Assembly (NCBI GenBank): GCA_963921825.1
Contig: OY997588.1
Coordinates: 133,889,203-133,953,202, forward strand
DNA: 64,000 bases
DNA from: Erodium maritimum
Lineage: Eukaryota; Streptophyta; Magnoliopsida; Geraniales; Geraniaceae
Reading direction: 5' to 3'
Shown piece after piece: positions 11,755 through 21,682 of the stretch; position 1 is the stretch's first letter, and the number at the start of each line of letters is the position of its first letter. The notes beneath the pieces are model-generated. The model did no database searches. It was not told where the DNA came from and saw only the letters and a list, made by a program, of their open reading frames with translations. A program made the translations under genes and the position numbers.

Positions 11755-13534
11755 AATTTAATATTTCCCGATTCGTTTGAACTCCGATTAGCTTCAAACT
11801 TGCGCCAATATTTTTATTTTTTCAAGGGCTTTAAATCAAGATCAGTCATGAATGTATTTTAAAGCACGAAAATAAAATTTTTAATCAAGGTGATAAATAT
11901 AATGTTGAGTGTTGAAAAATCTTCACTAATAAATGTTTTGTATCGGAGTACCAAACTATTGCTAAATGTTGATAAAAAAACATGTAATAAGGTGATAAGA
12001 AACAAATAATGAGGTGATAAAAACCATATTCAATTTTGATAATAAGTGTGATACAATAGAGTTTAACGTTGATAAAAAAACTTGTGATGGGGTGATAAAA
12101 CTCATGTAATTCAATGATAAACCTAGTGTTTAGTGTTGATAAAACTAGTGTTCATAAAAAGCACATGATGAGATGATACAAATCATGATCAGTTTTGGAG
12201 AATGGGGTGATAAAACCAGTGTAAAGTGTTGATAAAACCAGTGTAAAATGTTGATAAACCCAGAGCAAAATGTTGATAAAAATCACCCAGATATAATTTC
12301 TTTAAAAACAAGCTCCGAAAAAAAAAATCGTGCTTCAAAAAAAACATGTGATGGGGGTGATAAAATACACCTAATTAAATGATAACCCTAGTGTTTAGTG
12401 TTGATAAAGCTAGTGCTCATAAAAAGCACGCGATGAGGTGATAAAATCATGATCAGTTTTGGAAAATGAGGTGATAAAACCAGTGTAAAGTGTTGATAAA
12501 ACCAGTGTAAAAGTGTTGATAAATCCAGAGCAAAGTGTTGATAAAAATTACCCATATTTTTTATTAAAAAAAAATCAACCCCGAAATTATTATTTTTTCG
12601 TGCTTCAAAATATATTCATGACTGATCTTGATAGAAAGCCCTTAAAAAAACAAAACTAATGGCACAAGTTTGAAGCCAATCGGAGTTCAAACGAAGCGGG
12701 AAAAATTAAATTAGTGAATTAATTAAAAAAGTAATATAATAGTTTTACTAAAAAGCCCTACCACTTATTAAAAAGTGTTTTTTTTTGCAGTCAACAAGTC
12801 AACTACACAATTGCATCTCATCCATCCATTTTTAAAATGGATGACTTAGATTGGTTCTCGCGGTTCCTACTTTAAAACATGGTTATCACCGGATTTCTCT
12901 TCACATTGTTTATTACTTCTCACTAGTATTTTGTACATTGAAACATGTTTTACCCTAATTAAATTAATATGATATATGAAGTTGTGAACAAATTTGTTTC
13001 TAATGAACTATATATTTTTTTAATAAGTATCAGTGTACCATTCACGAGTCCATCATTATTAATATAAATAACAAAATAGCAAGACCTCGACGCTATTAGT
13101 TTTCAGTAGTTTTGTTTTACATAAATCAAAAAAATAATTTGTTATGATAAATAATTTCCACAAACTCAACCTTAGTGCGTTAACATGTTTTTATTTTATT
13201 TTGTAACAACACATGAACCAAGTAATTACAATATATAAAATAACAATATGTCACTCGAGAAACTTTACAAAAAATTTAGGATATATAAATACAGTTGTTT
13301 TGATAATTGTGATACTATTTTATTATTTATATTATTGAGTTTCAGCTTATAAAAAAATAATTTCTGAGTATGTTTTATTTGATAAATTAATAATTATTTC
13401 AATCCATTCAAAGTATGCAGGGTTAGTAAAATAAAGTTGAAACGGTAAAGTATTTATTTAACAAATAATAACTCTTATTTGTTCAGTTATTGTTATAGAG
13501 AAACATCTATGTATATTTTAAACCATAGGAGTAT

Positions 13535-13542
13535 TATAAATA
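13535..13542 (+). promoter_or_regulatory. TATA box upstream of candidate peptide gene
   Basis: TATAAATA lies in the context GTATTATAAATAGG. A start of transcription some 30 bp downstream (about 13565-13575) would leave a short leader exon ending at the splice donor AAG/GTATGT at 13601, with an acceptor TTTCAG at 13814-13819, just 24 bp before the ATG. Confidence 0.5.
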
Positions 13543-13843
13543 GGAAGGAATAATTAGTCTTTATCATATAATCATTTACTTCAAAACAAATACAATCAAG
13601 GTATGTTCTGGTTGTTTATACACTAATGTGATTCTATAGTTTTTTTTATTATATTAATTTAAGAGTTTGTGAGTTTAAGTCTTATATTCTTTTTCATAAA
13701 AACATCATTAATATTTTATGGGTTAAGACTATGATATTTTATTTTTACAAGTTTGATATTAATAAGAATGAAATCACAAATACAAAAGATGTTTCAATGT
13801 GATATGTAATCCATTTCAGATTTTAGTCTCGGGCGGACAAATT

Positions 13844-14094
13844 ATGGCTTCAGTAAAGTTTCAACTTCTCAATGTATTCCTCCTCTGTCTTGTTTTCTTT
13901 GCTCAAGCGCAATCTTCGGTTTATGAAGAAACATTTCTACCGTAGTCGGCTCCAGTGGAGAAATTAGAAAACGGTAATATGACTTACTCTTAATGATATT
14001 TTATTGTATCAGTAACGTCTAAAAAATGGGTTGTTTTACAGGGAAAAAATACTCTTGCAGAGGGTCAGAATTATGTACGCTTGGCCCCTGGTAA
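13844..14094 (+). pseudogene. Candidate small secreted-peptide gene with an in-frame TAG
   Basis: The ATG at 13844 opens a strongly hydrophobic signal peptide (MASVKFQLLNVFLLCLV, then FFAQAQSS), with likely cleavage after AQA. The frame reaches a TAG at 13943 after 33 codons but continues in the same frame to 13973. There a GT donor and a TTACAG acceptor (ending 14041) define a 68-bp intron, and exon 2 adds a tail with two cysteines (YSCRGSELCTLGPW) before TAA at 14094. Promoter, leader intron, signal peptide and correctly phased intron make a real gene likely. Either it is a pseudogene through one TAG, or only a 33-residue preprotein is made. I do not recognise the family. It lies between two transposon copies. 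Confidence 0.5.
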
Positions 14095-15401
14095 TATAAC
14101 AAGTTGCAAAGCAAGATTTTGTTTGCATGATCTTAATATAACAAAAAAATTGTTCTATACAATAAAATTATCAATAAAAATATAATTATTATGATAAATT
14201 TAACGATAAGATTTTGTCCTTTATGTTTCATTGTTTCCCAACCTATAAACATTATTATATGGTTAATAAAAGAAGTAATCTATTACAAGGCTAAACAATT
14301 ATTCTAATTATTAGATATGCTTAATTCTAACCTCTATGTTAATAGAATTAATTTTACCAAAATTTAGGTAGACTTCAAGTATTTCTATGGATGACTACAA
14401 AATGAAATAATAATAATAAATATCAATCTAAATGTAAAGTTAATAACTCATGCATGCGATAAGTCGTGACCGCACGTGACATACACATGTCATTTCAAAA
14501 TATATATGAGATAATATAATATACAAAAAAATAATTGGCAATCATTTTAAAATTGTGACATGAACTTTACCCTAATCCTAGCCGTCGACGCGATTTGAGT
14601 TTGGCACAAATGAGGTTGACTTACCATTGAAGAGCGACTCTTCAATGTCGTTGTGTGGCTCTTCGTGATGGTGGGGATTGCCCCCCGAGACTTGGCGATG
14701 GATCCGAATACAGAGGGAAGTATCGCGGGAGTACCAGTCATTGTTAGGGCTGAGACGCGGTTTAAGGGCTGGTTGTCCCTATCTGAGGCCGCGACGAAGG
14801 TGTTTTTTGGTGGCGGAGATCTCTCCATAATCAACACAAATAGCGTTTACGGATCCAACACGTGGACAATAAAACTTTTCACCTAATAGAAACTCAGATC
14901 TTATTTGATGATCTCATCGCCTTATGTAGGGAAAACGATATAGTAATCTTGGGTATGTTTTTAATTATAAGAAGGTAGTAAAATGATTGTTAAGGCGTTG
15001 CAGCGCTAATATTTTATTTTGTTGGGCTCTTATTTACTTATGGATTTCAAAACCTTAGCGTACAAGATAACTAATTCGGTGGATGAACTAGAATTCTTCA
15101 CAGCCGACCACGTCTCAAACTGGATACCAGTTTAATGTTTATGGTGTGTGGCCGATTTTTCCTGATACCGTTTTCTTACATATAAAAACCTTGCTTTTAA
15201 GAAAATCACAATATGAATATAGATTTTTCTTAAATAGAATATAGTTTTTCATAATATCTTAGATTAATAGCTGTATAAATATATATATACATAACTACAA
15301 TTTAATACAATACAAACATATTGTTATTTATTTTCCCTCTAGAAATTCAAGTTCAGTTCGAGTTTATTTCTAATGGTTTGTATTCTAAATAACATTATTT
15401 A

Positions 15402-16751
15402 GAGGGATAATCTATTGAGAACCACTCTTAACATAGGAACCGCGAGAACCAATCCTAGCCACACTCACCTATGATCCAACACTCATCAAAATGTCACATC
15501 ATCACCCCCAATCCAATCTATATACACGCCACTTTCATCTTTCTCACACAAGTAAGGGCATAATTGTAATAGCATGATGCCATGTGGATAATTGTCTATT
15601 GTTTTTTTTTAATCAATTCACTAATTTAATATGTATCGATTCGTTTGAACTCCGATTAACTTCAAACTTGCGCCAATATTTTTCTTTTTTCAAGGGCTTT
15701 AAATCAAGATCAGTCATGAATATATTTTGAAGCACGAAAATAAAAATTTAAATCAAGGTGATAAAAATAATGTTGAGTGTTGATAAATCTTCACTAATAA
15801 ATGTTTTGTATCGGAGTATCAAACTATTGCTAAATGTTGATAAAAAAACATGTAATAAGGTGATAAGAAACAAATATTGAGGTGATAAAAACCATATTCA
15901 ATTTTGATAATTAGTGTGATACACTAGAGTTTAACGTTGATAAAAAAACTTGTAATTGGGTGATAAAACACACGTAACTCAATGATAAACCTAGTGTTTA
16001 GTGTTGATAAAACTAGTGTTCATAAAAAGCATGCGATGAAGTGATAAAAATCATGATCAGTTTTGGAGAATGGGGTGATAAAACCAGTGTAAAGTGTTGA
16101 TAAACCCAGAGCAAAATGTTGATAAAAATTACCTAGATATAATTTCTTTAAAAACAAGCTCCGAAAATTAAAAAAAATCATTGCTTCAAAAAAAACATGT
16201 GATGGGGGTGATAAAACACACATAATTGAATGATAACCCTAGTGTTTAGTGTTGATAAAGCTAGTGTTCATAAAAAACACGCGATGAGGTGATAAAATCA
16301 TGATCAGTTTTGGAAAATGAGGTGATAAAACCAGTGTAAAGTGTTAATAAAAACAGTGTAAAAGTGTTGATAAATCCAGAGCAAAGTGTTGATAAAAATT
16401 ACCCAGATTTTTTTTTTGTAAAAAAATCAACCCCGAAATTATTATTTTTTCGTGCTTCAAAATATATTCATGACTGATCTTGATAGAAATCCCTTTAAAA
16501 AACAAAACTAATGGCGCAAGTTTGAAGCCAATCGGAGTTCAAACGAAGTGGAAAAAATTAAATTAGTGAATTGATTAAAAAAAAGTAATATAATAGTTTT
16601 ACTAAAAAGCCTTTACCACTTACTAAAAAGTGCTGTTTTTTTTGCAGTCAACTACTCAATTGCATCTCATCCATCCATTCTTAAAATGGGTGACTTAAAT
16701 TGGTTCTCGCGGTTCCTACGTTAAAACATGGTTCTTGCCGGATTTCTCTTC
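15402..16751 (+). mobile_element. H-B: 1.35-kb TIR element, uninterrupted copy
   Basis: This is the same family and orientation as H-A and nearly identical over most of its length (AGAGGGATAATCTATTGAG at the start; GGTTCTCGCGGTTCCTAC near the end). At 1350 bp it gives the clean reference length. It has no coding capacity. Dense TGATAAAA-type motifs occur at about 15750-16410. It is followed by AGGAGCTATA, which matches the left flank of H-A rather than its own left flank. Confidence 0.85.
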
Positions 16752-16761
16752 AGGAGCTATA
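16752..16761 (+). repeat. 10-bp target-site duplication, outer right
   Basis: AGGAGCTATA is identical to 10078-10087 at the far left of H-A. Confidence 0.8.
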
Positions 16762-16974
16762 ATATTTGTCTTTTTTGTAAGTTGAATTCTTTTCTTTTTT
16801 GGGGTTGGTTAAAGACAAGATACAGCCAAGAAAAATCCACAAATAAGGGAACAAATCGTTCTGGAACCATTCGTTTATACTTGGATTTTACATACAATTT
16901 AGGTTCAAGCAATATCAAGTAAAAGCAAAACTAGTGTACATAAAAATAGCCGCCTACATGGAGCCCGGAGCGTG

Positions 16975-18523
16975 CTAATCAGAGACATTTTGCTTCTTCC
17001 ATGTGTAGGCGGCTTGCAAGATTTTGAGATTAGTAGCGTCAATGTACTCGTCCTCTATAGCTATATGTTGTCTCCTCATCAGTTTCTTTGGTAGTTTAGA
17101 GAGCTCGAAACAATTTTCGGGAGACCACTCCAAATATTTGGAGTATAATTCCCGACATTGTTCCATGTTCCCAAGTTGTAGTTCAATATCAATGTACTTG
17201 TTGAATATCTTATCTTTAGGAGCCTTCCCAATGGCATTCTCTAAAAATCGGCGTGCGCCCTCGAGATTGGACTGCCTAATTTCAAATTGGGCAGCCAAGA
17301 GCCAGATTTTGACAAACGAGACTTTTCACGAGGGATTACCTTTAGACACACACTATATATATCTCGTGCGCGTTCCATGTCTCGTGCTTCAAGCTCTTCA
17401 TATAGAGCATAGTTAATCCACAAGTAAATATAACGCTACCAATATGGTTTCCCTGAGCTGGTGGTACATTGGCAATTGCACGTTCGTAGACTTCACGAAT
17501 CCTTGCCTTGTTCCCCACGCTCTCTTCCAATCGAATATAATCAAACCATGAATCATAGTTGAGTGGGTTCTTCCTAACCCGATCCTCATACTGAAACCTC
17601 CTCTTGCCAACTATAGCATCGTCAATCTCTTGTCTATCACCGTATTGTTTCTCGAATGCCACGAACTTTGTGTACAAATCTTGAGCTCTACCCTTTGGGA
17701 TACGATCCAATGCAAACTTGTAAATGCACCTTGCCCTCTCAGTCTCCTTGCATTTTTCCTCAAACTCTGCGAATGCTACGAATAGAGTCTCGGCTTCTTC
17801 ATCATCATCAGCTAGTTTCTCCACAGCTCGCTCGTAAACATTCCTACACCTAGCAACATCGCCGTTGTTCATCTCGAATTCTGCATAACTAATCCAGGCT
17901 ATGACCCTTGGATGGCACACGACAAATCTCTCGAAAATCGATTTGGCCCTCTGGATTTCGGTGTAGCTGAGCTCGAATTTGATGTAGGAAAGCCAACCTT
18001 GGTGGTCAGGCATCCAATTGACCCACCTCTCGAAGATCTGCCTCGCACCAGCCACATTGCCAAGCATCTCCTCCATGTGTATGTACTTGTACCAGAGCTG
18101 GTCGACTCTGGGCAACAGAGTCACGACTCGATCCCATACATTCCTGGCGTGATTGATGAACTTGTTCTTCATCTCCACCTCCGCATACTTGAGCCACAGG
18201 GCGTGGTTCCGGTAATCCACCTCCAGAGCTCGCTCCCAGACGGATCGGGATCTGTTCAAGTCATTGTGCGACTCCTCCCACCGCGCGTACTTGATCCATA
18301 CGCTCATGTTCCACCTCGCGCGCCGAATCGAGTCTTCGAACTCCTTCCTCTTCCTTAATCGGTAGTCGCCGAGCTCGGATGAGTCCGCGATTTTCTACTT
18401 CGGCGGCCGGATTTCGGCTTCCTGTCGCTCCCGGAGGATCTGCTTGGCGGTTATTTGAACCGTCGCCGGCGTCTTGTTCTTCACCTTGCTTGGCCGCCTG
18501 AGATAACCTGTGCCCGAAGCCAT
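16975..18523 (-). pseudogene. Retro-pseudogene of splicing factor CLF1/CRNKL1 (crooked neck-like)
   Basis: The protein is a HAT-repeat component of the Prp19-associated spliceosome complex. The minus strand starts MASGTGYLRRPSKVKNK at 18523 and runs without introns through many HAT repeats (for example [38 protein letters not shown]). Lesions: an in-frame TAG after RPPK (about 18394), a 1-nt frameshift near 17445 followed by another stop, a further frameshift near 17330, and an internal deletion joining the YLEWSPENC region to the C-terminal end (ATNLKILQAAYTWKKQ). The family usually has about 700 residues; about 510 codons' worth remain. Lack of introns indicates a processed copy, and the lesions show it is dead. 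About 210 bp of plausible 3' UTR (16762-16974) follow. Confidence 0.9.
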
Positions 18524-18879
18524 GGTGATGGTTTGGGGTTTTGAGAAAGAATATGTGCTCTCTCAGGAGACTATAACCCTATTTTTAGAAAACCCAATAC
18601 CCAAAACCTTCTCCGATTAAGCCATGGTTACACTTTACACTATAATTTCCTATTTCCACTTTCCACTTTCCTATTTCCTATTTCCTTACATAAATCAATT
18701 AACAAATACACGACGTGGGTATTCTTCACAAACCAAATGCCAGTTCATTTTGATTGTTCTGTTCTTTGTATGCTCAAATTCTACACTCTTTCTATCGTTT
18801 TTGTGATCAAGATATGGATGAGAGGCATTTATACAAAAGTTAGAAAGCGGAGAACCGTTTTGTTGAAAGATTAACGGAT
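18524..18879. other. Spacer upstream of CLF1 pseudogene
   Basis: The first approximately 80 bp could be copied 5' UTR of CLF1. The rest is pyrimidine-rich sequence with no recognisable gene. Confidence 0.4.
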
Positions 18880-19805
18880 CTCGTGTCGAGTGCCACGAAT
18901 GATTAATGCGAGACTATTTTTTCGGACGAGCCGACTTACGGACCCGACATGTTTAGACGTAGATTCAGGATGATCCGAGCCCTTTTCACACGGGTGATAG
19001 ATGGACACGGTTATGACGCATAACGACTGCTTCGTCCAAAAGAAGGACACTTTCGGTTGGCTCATTTTATCTACATAACGAAAATGCACTTCCGTAATAC
19101 GAATGCTAGCGTATAGGTTCTTGGCCTATTCGTTGGACGAGAGATTTCAAATGGGTCTAAGCACGATACTCGAATGTGTGCGACGATTCTGCAAGGAAGT
19201 TGTCAAGGTACTTATGGAAGAGTACGAGAGAACACTTCATGCGGAAGACTTGACCCGACTATTGGAATCGGGTTACCGACAAAGGTTCTAGGGCATGATT
19301 GGTGACTTGACTACATGCATTGGAAGTGGAAGAATTTTCCAACTGCATTGCAAGGACCCTTCGGACAGGGAGATCGTCGCACCATATTTGTGGATCTAGC
19401 ATGCGTATTTTGGTTCTGTTGGCTCCAACAACAACATCAAAGGCTCAACGACAGACACTTGTTTGGTGAAATTTTATTCGGTCGTGATTATGTCGTGTAC
19501 TACGAGGTCAAAGTGAATCGATAAAACCAACCTTATCATTTAGTTGAAGGCATTTACCTAAATTGGATTCGATTTGTGAAAACGTTTCGACATCCTGTCC
19601 AGCTCAAACACAAACTGTTTGGTAAATTCCAAGAAGGTGCTCGGAAGTATGTTGAACGGGCTTTTGGAGTTCTTCAAGCACATTGGCACATAATTCCTCG
19701 ACCCGCCCATGTCTGGGTAATGTATACATTGTAAAATATCATGCACACTTGTATCATTCAACAAAATATGATTGTAAAGAAGGAACGCGACCGGTACAAA
19801 CATGA
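18880..19805 (+). pseudogene. PIF/Harbinger (HARBI1-like) transposase, degenerate
   Basis: Fragments in shifting frames match the plant DDE_Tnp_4 transposase. In order: MFRRRFRM (about 18950), a region like RFCKEVV...EYERT (about 19160-19250), LDYMHWKWKNFPTALQG with the first catalytic Asp (about 19305-19360), HAYFGSVGSNNNIKG (about 19405-19445), where the second Asp of the family is replaced by Asn, and VERAFGVLQAHWHIIPRPA with the third acidic residue (about 19650-19710), ending near a MIVKKERDRY motif (about 19790). Multiple stops and frameshifts make it non-functional. No TIRs or target duplication were found. It lies between two CLF1 copies. Confidence 0.85.
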
Positions 19806-19847
19806 AGGTAAAGAAAAGTATTACGAGCCCCCTCCGAACACCACAGA

Positions 19848-20192
19848 GTTACGGCTCGATCCCATACTTTGATGGCGTGAGTGATGAACTTGTTCTTCAT
19901 CTCTACCTCTGCATACTTGACCACAGGGTGTGGTTCCGGTAATCCACCTACAGAGCTCGCTCCCAGACGGATTTGGCTCTAGTGAAGTCTTTTTGTGACT
20001 CCTCCCACTACGCGTACTTGATCCATACGGTGAAGTCCGACCTCATGTGATGAATTGAGTCCTAGAACTCCTTTCTCTTCCATGAACAGTGGTCGGCGAG
20101 CTCGGATGGGTCGATGATTTTCTGCTTCGACGATTGGATTTTGGCGTCCTGACTCTCCCGAAGGTTCTGCTCGGTGGTGATTAGAACCTGAG
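19848..20192 (-). pseudogene. Second CLF1/CRNKL1 fragment (5' part only)
   Basis: The minus strand encodes the N-terminal part of the protein corresponding to about 18116-18460 of the larger copy (KQKIIDPSELAD, then TVWIKYA, WEESQKDFTRAKSVWERAL, VDYRNHTLW). It has its own stops and a frameshift, but keeps a Gln codon where the larger copy has TAG. It is therefore a separate copy and not a simple recent duplicate of the other pseudogene. Confidence 0.85.
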
Positions 20193-20589
20193 GTTTGAAT
20201 ATAGTCACATGAATTATTAGGTATGAAAATATTTATTATCGACTTAGCACTTAATATTTTTTTAATAAAAGATGTTATCTCTTCTATCAAGAATTTTTGG
20301 ATCCGCTATCAATAAGAGAATGTAATTAAGCTTCAGCTAGATTAAATATTAATGTTTGTATTATAATCTAAAATATTAATATATTTGGTTATAACTCTCA
20401 AACTTCGATGACCGGAGTCTCGCTGGAGTGTAGTCAAGAAGCTTCTGGATGGTCGTGAAGAAGGATGGATCGGTTGTCATTTTCATCATTCTGCTTGGTA
20501 CTAATCTCTTCTTATGAATCGTACTATGAGATCATCCTCTATGTGAAGAAGGCTTCTACAAAACCATCTGTAAAACCATATGTCATTCC
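20193..20589. other. Spacer, no gene recognised
   Basis: AT-rich intergenic sequence with no domain-bearing frame. A short stretch from 20400 (CTCAAACTTCGATGACCGG) may belong to the RRM-containing fragment that follows. Confidence 0.4.
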
Positions 20590-21079
20590 TTGTCGACGTG
20601 TTCTTGGTCAGAAGAAGGGGTTGCATGTTGTAGCCCTGTCGTAAAAGTTGGCTTCTATTGCGAAGGACGATGCGATCCAAAATCTACAGACAACCTTATT
20701 CGTCGACCCAGGAAGAGAAGGAAGCGCGCTGTTCATCAGATTGTGCAAGTCGTTGATGGTTTGGAGTTACCGTCGATCAAGCTTAGGACCGGATTACGGA
20801 GACAGGTCATAGAGGAAGAACTGTTTGTCTGCAACCTTCCTTATGGCACACGGAGGACTGGCTCATGCACACTTTTGAACCATTTGGAGAGGTCGTCCCC
20901 TCGGTTTCTCTTAGTCGTCCAAATCACAAGGCCATTTTTATAGTTTTGTAAGATTTCGGGTGAAGGAGTCGGCGGCTCAAGCGATTGACTGTTTGAATGG
21001 CCTAAAGGTGAACAAATATCATCTATTCATTGCTTTTTCTAGAAGTAGGAAAGTCAGTAAAGAAATCAGCTTGAAGTAG
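20590..21079 (+). pseudogene. RRM-domain protein fragment, frameshifted
   Basis: An open frame from 20590 contains a basic stretch (RRPRKRRKRA) and then the RNP2-like motif LFVCNLPYGT at about 20820-20850. After a frameshift the RRM continues as EDWLMHTFEPFGEVV (about 20853-20897) and, after a stop and another shift, as VRFRVKESAAQAIDCLNGLKV (about 20950-21010), ending near 21079. RRMs bind RNA. This could be a decayed host gene or the ORF1 of a retroelement; the sequence does not decide. Confidence 0.6.
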
Positions 21080-21682
21080 AGCACGGGCTTAGGGACGTCG
21101 AGTGATTCTGTTTGTGGGTATAAAGGAAGCTTTCAACCAGCGATGAATTGTGTTCCAGCTAGGTTGGCTTCCTATGAAGAACAGGCTAGCCAGGTCTGAG
21201 ACAATCTAAGAATAGAGCATTGAAATCACATAATAGAGCACTCAGTCTTGCTTTGATGCGATGGAGCAAGGTGGTGAGAGGGTTCCCCTAGTGTTCGAGC
21301 ATGTACCGCCATCGGTGTCTTTCTCCAACGACGAGATTACTGAGCCAACGGTTGAAGTTTTTTTTTTCACAGTTGCCAACGGTCAAAAAAAAAATTTCTT
21401 CAAAGGGCCACGTGTCACGCCCTGATTGGCGGAGGCAACGAACCAGAACAAACGGCCCGCGAACCGTTGTTCTGGTTCGCGAGTCGCGATCCGGGGACCG
21501 AACCGCGACTTTGCGGTTTGCGAGTCGCAAAAAACACGCGCCATAGCGGCACGACTCGCAACCCGCAAACCGCAAAATCATAGTTCGGTTTGCGGTTCGC
21601 GTTCCGGTTCGCTGCACTGTGCACTCTCAATGTCAACTTTGTGCTCCTACAATAATGTTGGCGTCAACAATAGCCATTATTG
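21080..21682. other. Spacer with GC-rich palindromic stretch (about 21420-21610)
   Basis: 21080-21400 shows nothing recognisable. From about 21420 a GC-rich stretch repeats short words in both orientations (GAACCGCGAC, GCGGTTTGCGAGTCGC, GCAAACCGC, GGTTCGCG). Such clustered inverted words resemble subterminal repeats of DNA transposons, possibly hAT-like, but no paired terminus or target duplication was identified. Confidence 0.35.

Larger units (their letters stand above)
10088..12902 (+). mobile_element. H-A: 1.35-kb TIR element, split by MULE-1
   Basis: Without MULE-1 and its duplicated target the element is 1367 bp. It begins GAGGGATAATCTATTGAGAACC and ends with an imperfect inverted copy; within the roughly 50-bp termini, TAGGAACCGNGAGAACCAAT is the best conserved part. 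The 10-bp target duplication is compatible with a Mutator-like class, but no transposase is encoded. The interior (about 11880-12560) is packed with TGATAAAA-type motifs separated by GTGTAAAGTGT-type words. It is a non-autonomous element of a family with two more copies in this window. Confidence 0.8.
12903..15401. other. AT-rich segment between H-A and H-B, ends carry a near-matching 10-bp word
   Basis: The segment starts with ACATTGTTTA (after H-A) and ends with ACATTATTTA (before H-B); nine of ten bases agree. It holds a TATA box, a probable leader intron and a candidate secreted-peptide gene. Apart from that gene and a short open frame at 14653-14886 of unknown meaning, the DNA is AT-rich and shows nothing I recognise. 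Confidence 0.6.
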
